A stretch of 64,000 nt of DNA from Bacillus nakamurai. GTDB taxonomy: Bacteria > Bacillota > Bacilli > Bacillales > Bacillaceae. A program made the position numbers and the translations under genes. The stretch is from the NCBI RefSeq assembly GCF_001584325.1, contig NZ_LSAZ01000017.1:1-64000 (forward strand), in the 5' to 3' direction. The notes beneath the pieces were generated by a model. It was not told the origin of the DNA, did not search any database, and saw only the letters and a list, made by a program, of their open reading frames with translations. Below are positions 55,055 through 64,000 of the stretch, piece after piece. Position 1 is the first letter of the stretch. Each line of letters opens with the position of its first letter.

Positions 55055-55839
55055 TATACAACTGGAAGCACGTTGACGGCGTCCTTTACATTTAAATAGG
55101 TTTTTAATGAAGCAAAGCTGGCGTCCAATTGATTCATTTTCATCGCAAGGGAAGGCTTGATGCCTGTAATAATTAATTCTGTTCCGATTAATTTCAGCAA
55201 ATGGTGCAATTTAAAGATTTGATCTGCGGTATGTTCATTTATCTCAGCCAAACCCGATAAGTCTATAATTAAATAATCATCTTTAGATGCGGTCAGAATG
55301 TCGGTCAATGTTGAAACAATTGAATCGAATCGTTCCTCTGTCAAGTTGCCGATCAGAGGCATAGCCGAGATGCCGTTTCGAATCGGAACGATCGGGGTTG
55401 ACAGGGTTGTAATTTCTGTGAGGGAATCCTCCAGAAGCTTCTCATATTCTTTTTGCTCTGTTATGTCTTTTTGAAAGCCGACAAAATATAATCTGTCTTC
55501 AATATACAAAGGGTCAATGTTCAGCTCGTTCCAAAATGGTGTGCCGTCTTTTTTTACGTTTTTCAGCCGAACCGTAATCGGTTCTTTATTTTTCAGACCG
55601 TTTCTTATTTTAGCGACTTGTTTTTTGTCTGTTTGTTTCCCCTGCAGAAATCTGCAGTTCTTACCTAATATTTCTTCGGAAGAATAGCCGGTCATATCGA
55701 TAAATCCCTGGTTTGTATACACAATGGGATTGTCCTCAAGAGAGGGGTCTGTAATCACCACGCCTATACGTGCATGATCAAGCGCCTTTTTGATCAGCTC
55801 TAGCTGCTCCAGTTTTCCGAATAAGTTTGAGTCAGCCAT
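55054..55839 (-). CDS. ytvA: blue-light photoreceptor YtvA (LOV-STAS)
   Basis: A 261-residue cytoplasmic photoreceptor. The LOV/PAS domain (about 20-125) has the flavin-binding [13 protein letters not shown] motif with the adduct-forming Cys62. A J-alpha helix ([15 protein letters not shown]) and a C-terminal STAS domain (about 147-255; [14 protein letters not shown]) follow. Blue light makes a Cys-FMN adduct and feeds the stressosome to activate sigma-B. GGGGG lies before the ATG at 55839, giving the same length as in B. subtilis; the frame is open to 55872 without a ribosome site. Confidence 0.96.
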   Translation of the reverse strand: MADSNLFGKLEQLELIKKALDHARIGVVITDPSLEDNPIVYTNQGFIDMTGYSSEEILGKNCRFLQGKQTDKKQVAKIRNGLKNKEPITVRLKNVKKDGTPFWNELNIDPLYIEDRLYFVGFQKDITEQKEYEKLLEDSLTEITTLSTPIVPIRNGISAMPLIGNLTEERFDSIVSTLTDILTASKDDYLIIDLSGLAEINEHTADQIFKLHHLLKLIGTELIITGIKPSLAMKMNQLDASFASLKTYLNVKDAVNVLPVV

Positions 55840-56232
55840 GTAAAACCCCCTTTTGGCCGTGAAGCTATGCACTTTTTTCAGCCATTGTTACTCCCCTTTT
55901 TAAATGAACCTACAGTAACCGTAGCATAACATATGTTCTGATTCAAGCAGCCGCGGCTTTCAATTTGTCATTCAGGCTTGTCCTCATATACACTGAATAT
56001 AGAAGGGATTGCACATCCGGCGCTAAGTAAGTCACTAGGTCATTGTCACTGGATAAAAAATGAATCTAATGCATCAAGCTTACCGATCGTGTGTTCACAT
56101 ATAATGGAAGAAACAAGCTTTTTACTTTCTTGCAGAATCGCCAGTATGTAGATATCGAAAATCATCGTATTCGTTAAGGGGGCTGGATGGCCTGAAGTCG
56201 CTTTACTAAATAAGGGCTTTAGGAAGGTGATG
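55840..56232. other. 393-nt intergenic region between ytvA and ytvB
   Basis: No gene is seen. It must hold the divergent promoters of ytvA and ytvB. TATAAT at 56099-56104 is a possible -10 towards ytvB. On the ytvA side GGTTCAT..AAAAAGGGGAG resembles a sigma-B element only loosely. Confidence 0.4.
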
Positions 56233-56568
56233 ATGAAGATGCTGCATCAGGTATTAATTGCTTGTGTAATTGGAGGAATCATGGGGATTCTCGGTCATGT
56301 GAAAAAGAGAGGCAGGCTGGAGAAACCCAGAATGACAAAGCGGTTCATCTATCTCGGGTTTTTGGAAGATGGTTTTATCGGAATGGCTGCTTCCATTTTA
56401 CTTGTCTTATCCGCTGACCCCGATTCAGGAATTCAACTCGTCATTTTATCCATAATCGCAGGCTACGGCGGTGAAGCTGTTCTTAGGAGCTTTGATTTTG
56501 TCAGGGAACAAAACAGCGACTCGGCCGGAGCAAAACCACACCAGCAAAAAGATCCTCCATCAAAATAA
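56233..56568 (+). CDS. ytvB: YtvB, DUF4257 membrane protein
   Basis: A 111-residue protein with two or three hydrophobic helices (VLIACVIGGIMGILGHV, GMAASILLVLS, LVILSIIAGYGGEAVL) and a polar tail, SDSAGAKPHQQKDPPSK. Family of unknown function, next to ytvA in B. subtilis as well. The exact start is open: AGGAAGG is followed by GTG (56227), ATG (56230) and ATG (56233), and the last has the most normal spacing. Confidence 0.82.
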   Translation: MKMLHQVLIACVIGGIMGILGHVKKRGRLEKPRMTKRFIYLGFLEDGFIGMAASILLVLSADPDSGIQLVILSIIAGYGGEAVLRSFDFVREQNSDSAGAKPHQQKDPPSK

Positions 56569-56620
56569 TATCCCCACTCCTGACCCGTTCAGGGTACATT
56601 CCCATTGTATACAAACCTGC

Positions 56621-56649
56621 TTGCACTTATGAACAGAATTCTATAAAAT
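56621..56649 (+). promoter_or_regulatory. leuS promoter
   Basis: TTGCAC, 17 bp, TAAAAT, immediately before the T-box leader. Confidence 0.7.
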
Positions 56650-56659
56650 ACAGGTAAGA

Positions 56660-56905
56660 TTACGGTAGCGATAAGAACAGTGAAGAGGAGCAGTAAGAAG
56701 CAGATTTCGCATACAGAGAATTGGCGGCTGGTGAAAGTCAATCAAGTCTGTTTCTGAACTCACCTCAGAGTTGCAGCGGTGAAAACCGCTGACGCATAAC
56801 TGCGTTAAAAGTATCAAGTGAGTGCGGCCGAAAACTGCACTAACGAGGGTGGTACCGCGGGAAACAAAAAATCTCTCGTCCCTTTTTGGGATGAGGGAGT
56901 TTTTT
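56660..56905 (+). ncRNA. T-box leader of leuS (leucine specifier)
   Basis: Stem I elements (GAAGAGGAGCAG onward) lead to the specifier loop TCTGAACTCACC, in which CTC is the likely leucine codon. The T-box core AACGAGGGTGGTACCGCGG is at 56842-56860. A terminator follows (CTCTCGTCCC paired with GGGATGAGGGAG, then T8, about 56873-56905). Uncharged tRNA-Leu binding favours the antiterminator and leuS expression. Confidence 0.95.
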
Positions 56906-56995
56906 TTAGTTTTAGAATAATCTGAATATAATTTTCCTGATTCCGTCAATACTTGGACTAAAGACGCCGTATTCAATCAGAAGGAGGTTTTTGCG

Positions 56996-59410
56996 TTGAG
57001 TTTTCAGCACGAAAAAATAGAAAAGAAATGGCAAAATTACTGGTTGGAGCATAAAACCTTTGCTGTCAGTGAACAGGAGGACAAGCCGAAGTTTTACGCG
57101 CTTGACATGTTCCCTTATCCGTCAGGAGCCGGTCTTCATGTCGGGCATCCCGAAGGTTATACGGCGACGGATATTCTGTCGCGCATGAGACGCATGCAAG
57201 GGTACAACGTGCTTCATCCGATGGGCTGGGACGCGTTCGGGCTTCCTGCCGAGCAATACGCGCTTGACACGGGGAACGATCCGGCGGTTTTCACAAAGCA
57301 TAACATCGATAATTTCCGCCGCCAGATCCAGTCCCTTGGATTTTCTTATGATTGGGACCGGGAAATCAATACGACAGATCCGGACTATTATAAATGGACG
57401 CAATGGATTTTCACCAAGCTTTACGAAAAAGGACTTGCTTACGTTGATGAAGTTCCCGTCAACTGGTGCCCGGCTCTCGGCACGGTGCTTGCGAATGAGG
57501 AAGTCATTGACGGCAAGAGCGAACGAGGCGGACATCCCGTTGAACGCCGCCCGATGAAGCAATGGATGCTGAAGATCACCGCTTATGCGGACAGGCTGCT
57601 TGAAGATTTAGAGGAGCTTGACTGGCCGGAAAGCATAAAAGACATGCAGCGCAATTGGATCGGCCGCTCAGAAGGAGCGAACGTGCATTTTGCCATCGAC
57701 GGCCGCGATGAGACGTTCACTGTGTTTACAACACGTCCTGACACGCTGTTTGGCGCGGCATACGCCGTTTTGGCCCCTGAGCACGAGCTCGTCAGCACCA
57801 TTACAACGGCTGAACAAAAAGAAGCGGTTGACGCTTACGTAAAAGAAGTTCAGGCGAAAAGTGACCTCGAGCGGACGGATCTTGCGAAAACAAAAACAGG
57901 CGTTTTCACGGGTGCGTATGCGGTGAACCCGGTAAACGGTGAAAAGCTGCCGATTTGGATCGCTGATTATGTGCTTGCCACTTACGGAACGGGCGCCGTT
58001 ATGGCCGTGCCTGCCCATGATGAGCGTGATTTTGAATTTGCTAAAGTGTTCGGCCTGCCTTTCAAAGAAGTCGTAAAAGGCGGAAATATTGAAGAGGAAG
58101 CGTTCACGGGTGACGGCGAGCATGTCAATTCCGATTTTCTGAACGGCCTGGGCAAAGCGGACGCCATTGAAAAAATAATTGCCTGGCTTGAAGAAACGAA
58201 AAATGGCGAGAAAAAAGTGACATACCGTCTGCGTGATTGGCTCTTCAGCCGTCAGCGCTATTGGGGCGAACCGATTCCGGTCATTCATTGGGAGGACGGA
58301 ACATCAACGGCCGTACCGGAAGAGGAACTGCCGCTCATTCTGCCGAAAACCGATGAGATCAAGCCGAGCGGAACGGGCGAATCACCGCTCGCCAACATTA
58401 AAGAATGGGTGGAAGTCACTGATCCTGAAACGGGCAAAAAAGGAAGAAGAGAAACAAACACAATGCCGCAATGGGCAGGTAGCTGCTGGTATTTCCTTCG
58501 ATTTATCGACCCGAAAAACCCGGATCAGCTTGCTTCACCTGAGAAATTAGAGAAATGGCTGCCTGTTGATATTTATATCGGGGGAGCGGAGCATGCCGTG
58601 CTGCACCTTCTGTATGCCCGTTTCTGGCATAAATTCCTCTATGACATCGGTGTCGTGCCGACGAAAGAGCCGTTCCAAAAGCTGTACAACCAAGGAATGA
58701 TTCTCGGGGGAAACAATGAGAAAATGAGTAAATCACGCGGCAACGTCGTCAACCCGGATGAAATTGTTGCGTCTCACGGAGCGGATACTTTGCGGCTGTA
58801 CGAAATGTTCATGGGGCCGCTTGACGCTTCCATTGCCTGGTCTGAATCCGGCCTTGACGGAGCGCGCCGCTTCCTTGACCGCGTATGGCGTCTGTTCGTT
58901 GAGGAAAACGGCGAGCTGACGGGCAAAGTGACAGAAGGCGCGGGCGAAACACTTGAGCGCGTTTACCATGAAACAGTCATGAAAGTAACGGAAAACTACG
59001 AAGGCCTTCGATTTAACACGGGCATTTCTCAGCTGATGGTTTTCATTAATGAAGCCTACAAAGCGAATGAACTGCCGAAAGAATATATGGAAGGCTTTGT
59101 GAAGCTGCTTTCTCCGGTTGCGCCTCACTTGGCGGAAGAGCTGTGGGAAAAACTCGGCCACAATGGTTCTATTTCTTACGAGGCTTGGCCTGTGTATGAC
59201 GAATCAAAACTGATCGACGATGAAGTGGAAATCGTCGTCCAGCTGAACGGAAAAGTGAAAGCGAAATTAACCGTTCCGGCTGATGCTGATAAAGAGCAAT
59301 TAGAGCAGCTCGCGCAGGCTGATGAAAAAGTGAAAGAACAGCTTGAAGGAAAAACAATCCGAAAAATCATCGCCGTACCGGGCAAGCTTGTCAATATCGT
59401 AGCAAACTGA
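56996..59410 (+). CDS. leuS: leucyl-tRNA synthetase
   Basis: An 804-residue class Ia synthetase. The HIGH-type motif is in [16 protein letters not shown] and KMSKS is in [15 protein letters not shown]. The CP1 editing domain (about 220-400) contains [17 protein letters not shown] and [15 protein letters not shown], needed to clear mischarged norvaline and isoleucine. TTG start at 56996 behind AAGGAGG. Controlled by the leucine T-box. Confidence 0.98.
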   Translation: MSFQHEKIEKKWQNYWLEHKTFAVSEQEDKPKFYALDMFPYPSGAGLHVGHPEGYTATDILSRMRRMQGYNVLHPMGWDAFGLPAEQYALDTGNDPAVFTKHNIDNFRRQIQSLGFSYDWDREINTTDPDYYKWTQWIFTKLYEKGLAYVDEVPVNWCPALGTVLANEEVIDGKSERGGHPVERRPMKQWMLKITAYADRLLEDLEELDWPESIKDMQRNWIGRSEGANVHFAIDGRDETFTVFTTRPDTLFGAAYAVLAPEHELVSTITTAEQKEAVDAYVKEVQAKSDLERTDLAKTKTGVFTGAYAVNPVNGEKLPIWIADYVLATYGTGAVMAVPAHDERDFEFAKVFGLPFKEVVKGGNIEEEAFTGDGEHVNSDFLNGLGKADAIEKIIAWLEETKNGEKKVTYRLRDWLFSRQRYWGEPIPVIHWEDGTSTAVPEEELPLILPKTDEIKPSGTGESPLANIKEWVEVTDPETGKKGRRETNTMPQWAGSCWYFLRFIDPKNPDQLASPEKLEKWLPVDIYIGGAEHAVLHLLYARFWHKFLYDIGVVPTKEPFQKLYNQGMILGGNNEKMSKSRGNVVNPDEIVASHGADTLRLYEMFMGPLDASIAWSESGLDGARRFLDRVWRLFVEENGELTGKVTEGAGETLERVYHETVMKVTENYEGLRFNTGISQLMVFINEAYKANELPKEYMEGFVKLLSPVAPHLAEELWEKLGHNGSISYEAWPVYDESKLIDDEVEIVVQLNGKVKAKLTVPADADKEQLEQLAQADEKVKEQLEGKTIRKIIAVPGKLVNIVAN

Positions 59411-59417
59411 CCGAATG

Positions 59418-59444
59418 AAGCCCCTCTCGTAGAGGGGCTTTTTA
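59418..59444 (+). terminator. terminator of leuS
   Basis: Stem AGCCCCTCT/AGAGGGGCT, 3-base loop, T5. Confidence 0.93.
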
Positions 59445-59520
59445 TCAGCCTCAACAATAGAAATTGTTATGCCGCCTTTGGTATACTTAAAGGCATCAAG
59501 GCGAATAGGAGTGTCACAAA

Positions 59521-59832
59521 TTGAAGATAAATGAAATCAGCACAGCCGCTCTGCAAGATAAACTGAAAGCGGGGGAAGAGCTGTATCTGATCGATGTCAG
59601 AGAAGACGAAGAGGTAGCCGAAGGCATGATCCCGGAGGCTGTTCATATCCGCATGGGAGATATCCCAGAGAAGATGGATGCATTAGATAAGGACAAGGAA
59701 TATGTGTTCATCTGCCGTTCCGGAAAAAGAAGCATGAATGTTTGTATGTATTTACAGGAGCAGGGCTTTCAAACGGTTAATGTCGAAGGTGGCATGCTGG
59801 AATGGGAAGGCGAAACAAAACCGAAACAGTAA
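59521..59832 (+). CDS. ytwF: rhodanese-domain protein YtwF
   Basis: A 103-residue single-domain rhodanese. Active-site loop FICRSGKRSMN carries the catalytic Cys. It begins ISTAALQDKLKAGEELYLIDVRE, with the conserved DVRE. Sulfur-transfer partner unknown. TTG at 59521, seven bases after AGGAGTG. Extended -10 TGG-TATACT lies upstream (about 59478-59486). Monocistronic. Confidence 0.92.
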   Translation: MKINEISTAALQDKLKAGEELYLIDVREDEEVAEGMIPEAVHIRMGDIPEKMDALDKDKEYVFICRSGKRSMNVCMYLQEQGFQTVNVEGGMLEWEGETKPKQ

Positions 59833-59844
59833 ATATCACTAAGT

Positions 59845-59885
59845 AAAGAAGAAAAAGAGCATAAGCTGTTTTTCTTCTTTTTTAT
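59845..59885 (+). terminator. terminator of ytwF
   Basis: AAAGAAGAAAAA/TTTTTCTTCTTT arms, AGCATAAGCT loop and further T. Confidence 0.8.
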
Positions 59886-59943
59886 TTTTGAAGCGATTTC
59901 CAGAGGCTGGTATAATATGGGGAAAGTGAGAGGGTGGATACGA

Positions 59944-60431
59944 ATGGAATGGCTTATCCGTGCTATGGAATCGAGCGATATAAAGCAAGTCCGGCAAGTC
60001 GCAAAACAAAGCTGGCATCATACGTATGAAGGAATCATTCCGGAACATATTCAGGATCAATTTCTCCAATCCGCATATCACGATAAAATGATGGAGCGGC
60101 GGATTGAACAATCTCTGCTGCTGGCTGCAGAAGCAGCAGACGGGACAATGGCAGGTTTTGTAAATCTCAGCCCTGTTCAAGAAGACGGAAAAGCGGAGCT
60201 TACCTCCATTTATATTGATCCCGCTTACCAGAAAACGGAATAGGAATGGCGCTGCTGAAAGAGGGCATGAAACAGTCCGGCGGGCTAAAAGAGCTTTATG
60301 TGCATGTGGAAAAAGAGAATTAAATCGGAATGTCTTTTTACAAAGCGAAAGGATTTGAATGGGTGTCTGAATGTGAAGAGGAATTTGAAGGGCACCTTTT
60401 ACAGACGGTCAAAATGGTGCTCCGCATATAA
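59944..60431 (+). pseudogene. GNAT acetyltransferase, frameshifted and interrupted
   Basis: The first frame (ATG at 59944, GAGGGTGG upstream) encodes a GNAT N-terminus, MEWLIRAMESSDIKQVRQ, up to IYIDPAYQK. There a single-base loss in an A run (60232-60236) sends it to a stop at 60241. In the next frame the fold continues exactly where the acetyl-CoA loop should be (GIGMALLKEG, then LYVHVEKEN). It hits TAA at 60321 and goes on as IGMSFYKAKGFEWV to the true end at 60431. The whole would be about 162 residues. Two lesions make it a pseudogene unless one is a sequencing error. Confidence 0.88.
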
Positions 60432-60433
60432 AA

Positions 60434-60459
60434 TGATCCAAACCATAAGCGGTTTGGAT
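60434..60459. terminator. inverted repeat between the GNAT remnant and truncated msmE
   Basis: Perfect GATCCAAACC/GGTTTGGATC with a 6-base loop. On the minus strand it is followed by ATTTTAT, a weak T tract, so it may still terminate msmR-msmE transcripts. Confidence 0.55.
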
Positions 60460-60471
60460 CAGAGGAATTGT

Positions 60472-60858
60472 TTATTGATAAGCTGGGAGCCAGTCTTTAT
60501 GGGCTTCGCCTTGCCGGGTCAAGCTGCTTTGTCCAAGCCATGCCGCTGAGATCACTCCGTAACGGATTTTTGCCCATCCATGAGTGTCGAAAAGGTCCGG
60601 CATGTCCTCAGCCGCCATTCTGACCCGCATCATATTTTCATAATCATTGCCTGGGAAATGAACTTTCACTTGAATGTCCGGATGTTCTTTTTCAAAAGAG
60701 GCGGCCAGCTTTCTGAATGTATTTCGTTCGATGTCTGAGGATATGGTTGAGTAGATCGTCAATGTTTTCTGCTTATGTCCGGCAGTGCTTTGTTCGGCAG
60801 AGCAGCCGGGAAGTATCATACAAGTAAAAGAAAGAAATAAAACCAGTAAACGTTTCAT
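60472..60858 (-). pseudogene. msmE: truncated sugar-binding lipoprotein, MsmE-like N-terminus
   Basis: A good start (AAGGAGGAAAAG before the ATG at 60858), a signal peptide and lipobox LPGCSAEQ, and a family-1 solute-binding N-lobe (LTIYSTISSDIERNTFRKLAASFEKEHPDIQVKVHFPG, then DMPDLFDTHGW) run to about residue 110. The chain then turns into SLTRQGEAHKDWLPAYQ and stops at 128, where about 420 residues are expected. The C-lobe and the permease and alpha-galactosidase genes (amyD, amyC, melA in B. subtilis) are missing. A secreted fragment could still be made but could not bind sugar normally. Confidence 0.8.
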
Positions 60859-60909
60859 CTTTTCCTCCTTAAAATATGATATAAACGCCGCGGGGAACGT
60901 CACCTCCTT

Positions 60910-61920
60910 TCATGATCCGCAGCTTTGTCTGACAATAAGCGAAGTGGGGAGCGTAACGGTAAGCGGAATGGTTCTGCCGTTCACGCGGTCAAGGAGAAGC
61001 TTGACGCCCGTCCGGCCCATTTCTTCTGTATACACTTTTACCGTGGTTAAGGGCGTGCTGGCGAACTCGGCCTCTTCAATGCCGTTAAAACTTACAATGG
61101 CGGTATCCCGGGGGACTTGAAGGCCAGCTTCCTGCAGTGCTTTTAACGCGCCGATTGCCATCGAATCACTTGCGATAAAAAAGGCGTCAGGCAGGGTGCC
61201 GCCCGCAATGGATTCTTCCATCAGGCGGTAGCCTTCGTGCATGCTGTATTCGCCGATCTTGACATGGTCCGGCTGAGGGCGGGCAGTCTTCAAAAAAGCA
61301 GTAAGCCGCTTATCTTCAATCGTTCTTTTGCTGTTTACACCGTTTTTTACGGTGTGTTCTTTTTCCTGTCCGCCAATATAGCCAAGCCGCTCATAACCGA
61401 GAGAAAGAAGGTGTTCGATGGCCTGCTGTGCTGCAGCATAAAAATCTGCGCTGACAGAGTCATGGCGTGCCGGATTGGGTGTGCTGTTAATGAACACCGC
61501 ATGCTTGAATGTACCGCTGATGCTCGTAAGCGCCTCATCATGCAGGCTGCCGATCACAATGACGCCGTCCAGCTCGTGAAAAATATGCTCCTGAAAGGAA
61601 CCGAGATGGATGGATGACGTAATGAAAATCTCCTGTTTAAAACATTCATCTTCAACTCCCTTTCTGATAGCGGAAAAATAAGGGTCCTGCCGCTCTTCTT
61701 CCGGGGACAGGCAGCTGACCACACCGATCAGGGGCGCGGAATCCCTGCCGTAACCCCGGGGTTTTCTCCGTTTTGCTGACGGCTGATAGCCGAGCTCCTC
61801 GGCGATCCGAAGAACTCTTTCTCTCGTTTCTTCCGTCACGGACAGAGAGTCATCCCGGTTTAAAATCCTAGACACTGTCGCGCTGGATACATGCGCCTGT
61901 AAAGCAATGAGACGGACCAT
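60910..61920 (-). CDS. msmR: LacI-family repressor MsmR-like
   Basis: A 336-residue LacI-type regulator. The helix-turn-helix ALQAHVSSATVSRILNRDD is followed by the hinge region and a periplasmic-binding-protein-like sensor with GVIVIGSLHD, RLGYIGGQEK, AFFIASDSMAIGALKA and AIVSFNGIEEAEFASTPLT. The N-terminus is a few residues shorter than usual before helix 1 (MVRLIALQ). GGAGCTG precedes the ATG. In B. subtilis msmR controls alpha-galactoside uptake and breakdown. Here its target operon is cut off after the start of msmE, so it may be an orphan. Confidence 0.85.
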   Translation of the reverse strand: MVRLIALQAHVSSATVSRILNRDDSLSVTEETRERVLRIAEELGYQPSAKRRKPRGYGRDSAPLIGVVSCLSPEEERQDPYFSAIRKGVEDECFKQEIFITSSIHLGSFQEHIFHELDGVIVIGSLHDEALTSISGTFKHAVFINSTPNPARHDSVSADFYAAAQQAIEHLLSLGYERLGYIGGQEKEHTVKNGVNSKRTIEDKRLTAFLKTARPQPDHVKIGEYSMHEGYRLMEESIAGGTLPDAFFIASDSMAIGALKALQEAGLQVPRDTAIVSFNGIEEAEFASTPLTTVKVYTEEMGRTGVKLLLDRVNGRTIPLTVTLPTSLIVRQSCGS

Positions 61921-61997
61921 TTGGCAGCTCCTTTTCAGATAAAAATTTACTAAACTAACATTTACTTGATTTTGTTAAAAAGATGTTATCACAGTTT

Positions 61998-62011
61998 AGT
62001 AAACGTTTTCA
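61998..62011. promoter_or_regulatory. LacI/CcpA-type operator upstream of msmR
   Basis: AGTAAACGTTTTCA fits the cre consensus TGWAARCGYTWNCW at 13 of 14 positions. TTTAGTAAAC-type half-sites repeat around it (61949-62050). It may be a cre or an MsmR autoregulatory site. Confidence 0.65.
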
Positions 62012-62155
62012 ACAACTAATTTTGGTTCTTTTTAGTAAAATTCAGTAAAAAAGCGGCAGCGGGTCTCATTGGGTTCGAATGTATGCCTAGAATGAAGCTT
62101 TCTCTATCATAATTCGTTAGAACCGGAATAGATTAGTAGAGAAAGGAGCGGTTGT

Positions 62156-62338
62156 ATGCTTAAGGTTGCGGTTTTTGATGAAGAGCATGAAAAGGATTTG
62201 CAGACTGAAATCAATTCATTCCTAAAAGGAATTTCAGAGGAACAGCTCGTTGATATTAAATATACGGTAGCGGCGGCCTGTGATCCTGAAGGCGAACAGC
62301 TTTATTGCTTTTCCGCTTTAATTTTATACCGCAAATAA
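62156..62338 (+). CDS. cse60: sporulation protein Cse60 (YteV)
   Basis: A 60-residue protein matching the sigma-E-controlled sporulation protein Cse60 of B. subtilis: KVAVFDEEHEKDLQTEINSF near the start and DPEGEQLYCFSALILYRK at the end. Function unknown. AAAGGAG precedes the ATG. It is convergent with opuD, as yteV is in B. subtilis. I could not fix a sigma-E promoter by eye. Confidence 0.85.
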   Translation: MLKVAVFDEEHEKDLQTEINSFLKGISEEQLVDIKYTVAAACDPEGEQLYCFSALILYRK

Positions 62339-62367
62339 AGAAGCCCGAATCGTGGCGGGCTTCTTTT
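62337..62367. terminator. bidirectional terminator of cse60 and opuD
   Basis: AAAGAAGCCCG/CGGGCTTCTTT with flanking A and T tracts. Confidence 0.92.
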
Positions 62368-62370
62368 GTA

Positions 62371-63909
62371 TTATGCTTTTTTGACGCGCGGACTTCGAGG
62401 CTTTTGGTATTTCTCCATCTGCCTGATCCCTCTTCTTTCACTCGTTAATGATTTGTACAAGGATACGATCATGAGGAGAATCACGATAGAAAACGGAACC
62501 GCCGCGAGAATGGCCATGTTTTGCAGCGCGGCAAGGCCGCCGGAATATAAAAGAACCGCAGCCATGGCAGACTGGATGATTCCCCATGTGACTTTTACGC
62601 GATTGGATGGGTCCAATGAGCCGTAAGACGTCTGCATTCCCAGCACAAATGTTGCTGAATCGGCTGATGTAATAAAGAAAACAGCGATCAGGATAAGCGT
62701 TAATACGGACGTCACCATTGTAAGCGGATAGTGGCTGAGTGTGCCGAAAAGCATCGTATCCGTCGACAGGCCGGCGACATTGAACACGCCTTTTTGCTGA
62801 AGATCCATTGCCGATACGCCGAAAATCGCAAACCATAAAAAGGCCAGGATGCACGGCGTCACTAACACGCCGATTAAAAATTCGCGGATGGTCCGGCCCC
62901 TTGACACACGGGCGATAAATATCCCGACAAACGGAGACCAGGAAATCCACCAGGCCCAGTAGAAAATAGTCCAGCTGTTGATCCATTCCCGTTTTTGCGG
63001 ATCATTCGGCGACAGCCGGAAGCTCATTTGCACGATGTTTTGGATATATTGTCCGATGGAATCGGTAAATGAGTTCATGATCAGCACCGTCGGACCGACA
63101 ATCAGCATAAAGATCATCAAAATACCGGCAAGCGCCATGTTGGTGTTGCTTAAGTATTTAATTCCTTTGCCTATGCCGCTCCATGCAGAAATTAAGAAAA
63201 GCACGGTCACGACGGCAATCAGAACCAGCTGAACGGTAAAGGTTTTAGGAGTTCCGAATAAGTAATGCAAACCGCCGTTGATTTGAGTGGCGCCGAGCCC
63301 TAAGCTTGTCGCTACACCGACGACGGTCGCAAACACAGCGATACAGTCGATTGCTTTACCGAGCGGACCGTTTACTTTATCGCCCAAAAGCGGTGTCAGT
63401 GTGCTGCTGATCAGGCCGGGAGCATCCTTTCGGAATTGAAAATATGCAATACATAAAGCGACGACCGCATATATAGCCCAAGCGTGGAGCCCCCAGTGGA
63501 AAAAGGTATACCGGAGTGCATCTCTGAATGCCTGGGGCGTTTCTGTTTCACCTGAGGGAGAGCTGATAGCGTAATGGCTGATCGGTTCCGCAGCCCCGTA
63601 AAATACCAAACCGATTCCCATGCCGGCGCTAAACAGCATGGCAAACCAAGATAATAAACCGAATTCAGGTTTTTCCTCGGGTTTACCGAGTTTAATTTTC
63701 CCGATCGGACTCACAATGAGAAAGAGACAGAATCCCACAAATATGGAAACGACCAGTAAATAATACCAGCCGAATGAATTTGTGATAAAATTTTGCACTG
63801 TATCAGTAACTTGCTGCAGGCTCTTTGGAGATAATACTCCCCAGAGGACAGCTGCGGCTGTGATAACAATCACAATCCAAAAAACACTGGAGATGTTATT
63901 CTTCTTCAA
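62371..63909 (-). CDS. opuD: glycine betaine transporter OpuD (BCCT family)
   Basis: A 512-residue secondary transporter with twelve predicted spans. The BCCT signature is seen as [21 protein letters not shown] (glycine-rich TM3), and the aromatic betaine box as [26 protein letters not shown]. It imports glycine betaine with Na+ under osmotic stress. The charged tail ([18 protein letters not shown]) probably senses osmolarity. TTG at 63909 behind GAGGGTGAG. Single gene; its promoter lies in the last 90 bases of the window, where I see no strong match. Confidence 0.95.
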   Translation of the reverse strand: MKKNNISSVFWIVIVITAAAVLWGVLSPKSLQQVTDTVQNFITNSFGWYYLLVVSIFVGFCLFLIVSPIGKIKLGKPEEKPEFGLLSWFAMLFSAGMGIGLVFYGAAEPISHYAISSPSGETETPQAFRDALRYTFFHWGLHAWAIYAVVALCIAYFQFRKDAPGLISSTLTPLLGDKVNGPLGKAIDCIAVFATVVGVATSLGLGATQINGGLHYLFGTPKTFTVQLVLIAVVTVLFLISAWSGIGKGIKYLSNTNMALAGILMIFMLIVGPTVLIMNSFTDSIGQYIQNIVQMSFRLSPNDPQKREWINSWTIFYWAWWISWSPFVGIFIARVSRGRTIREFLIGVLVTPCILAFLWFAIFGVSAMDLQQKGVFNVAGLSTDTMLFGTLSHYPLTMVTSVLTLILIAVFFITSADSATFVLGMQTSYGSLDPSNRVKVTWGIIQSAMAAVLLYSGGLAALQNMAILAAVPFSIVILLMIVSLYKSLTSERRGIRQMEKYQKPRSPRVKKA

Positions 63910-64000
63910 ACGTTCTCACCCTCTGACTTTTTTTCAGTACGCCTTTTTTGTTTAGTATGGTCGTACGATTACAGATCATTCCCTTCTTCCTGTTCCCTCA

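Noticed and set aside
57668-58288. 206-codon frame antisense to leuS
   Set aside because: Shadow of the GC-rich leuS reading frame; no start signal and no family resemblance.
62080-62155. Sigma-E promoter before cse60
   Set aside because: CATAAT at about 62109 resembles a -10, but no -35 of the right sequence occurs at 13-15 bp, so I do not annotate it.

Overview
The window is a chromosomal segment of a Bacillus of the B. subtilis species complex, most likely the B. velezensis/amyloliquefaciens branch. I infer this from gene order and recalled protein similarity; no database search was run. Gene order follows the trnB-to-opuD part of the B. subtilis 168 chromosome closely. The departures are the missing spore-coat sugar genes after trnB, an inserted efflux/regulator pair, a YwaF-type gene where strain 168 has yttA, and a decayed sugar-uptake locus.

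Layout. Positions 1-1994 hold the 3' end of a 5S rRNA and 21 tRNA genes, closed by a terminator. Next come a lone CotSA/YtcC-type glycosyltransferase and yteA on the minus strand. The menaquinone operon menF-D-H-B-E-C (4.8-12.3 kb) is followed by the manganese ABC transporter mntABCD (12.6-16.4 kb) with an MntR box. On the minus strand lie a small DUF1540 protein and the cytochrome bd-type oxidase ythAB. A housekeeping and stress stretch follows: rpmE2 with a Zur box, beta-carbonic anhydrase ytiB, yidD, luxS, lipoprotein ytkA, ytzI, sigma-B-type dps, a holin-like gene and ytkD. Then come an uptake ABC transporter (ytlA-C-D), ytmA and ytmB, and pckA with a CcpN-type box. metK (SAM riboswitch), asnB, ytnA, ytoA, ytpA and ytpB follow, and then the tRNA wobble-modification pair ytqA-ytqB.

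The stretch from 39.4 to 42.2 kb is an AT-rich insertion: a DHA2 drug exporter divergent from an ArsR-type regulator, with a perfect palindrome between them. Then come ytzC, the cell-wall-antibiotic-responsive ytrGABCDEF operon and the bacitracin module bceRS-bceAB. A YwaF-like membrane protein, MFS gene yttB, blue-light receptor ytvA, ytvB, leuS (T-box leader) and rhodanese ytwF follow. The last 4 kb contain a broken GNAT acetyltransferase, a truncated msmE beside an apparently intact msmR, the sporulation gene cse60 and the betaine transporter opuD.

Most genes sit in compact units with overlapping or short junctions, and many start with TTG or GTG behind strong Shine-Dalgarno sequences. RNA-level control is prominent (S-box, T-box). 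I found no CRISPR array, insertion sequence or prophage. I see no clearly undescribed multi-gene system. The most interesting items are the ArsR/MFS cassette and its operator, a palindrome at the bceS stop codon that may act as both BceR operator and terminator, an inverted repeat in the mnt leader, and three decaying genes.
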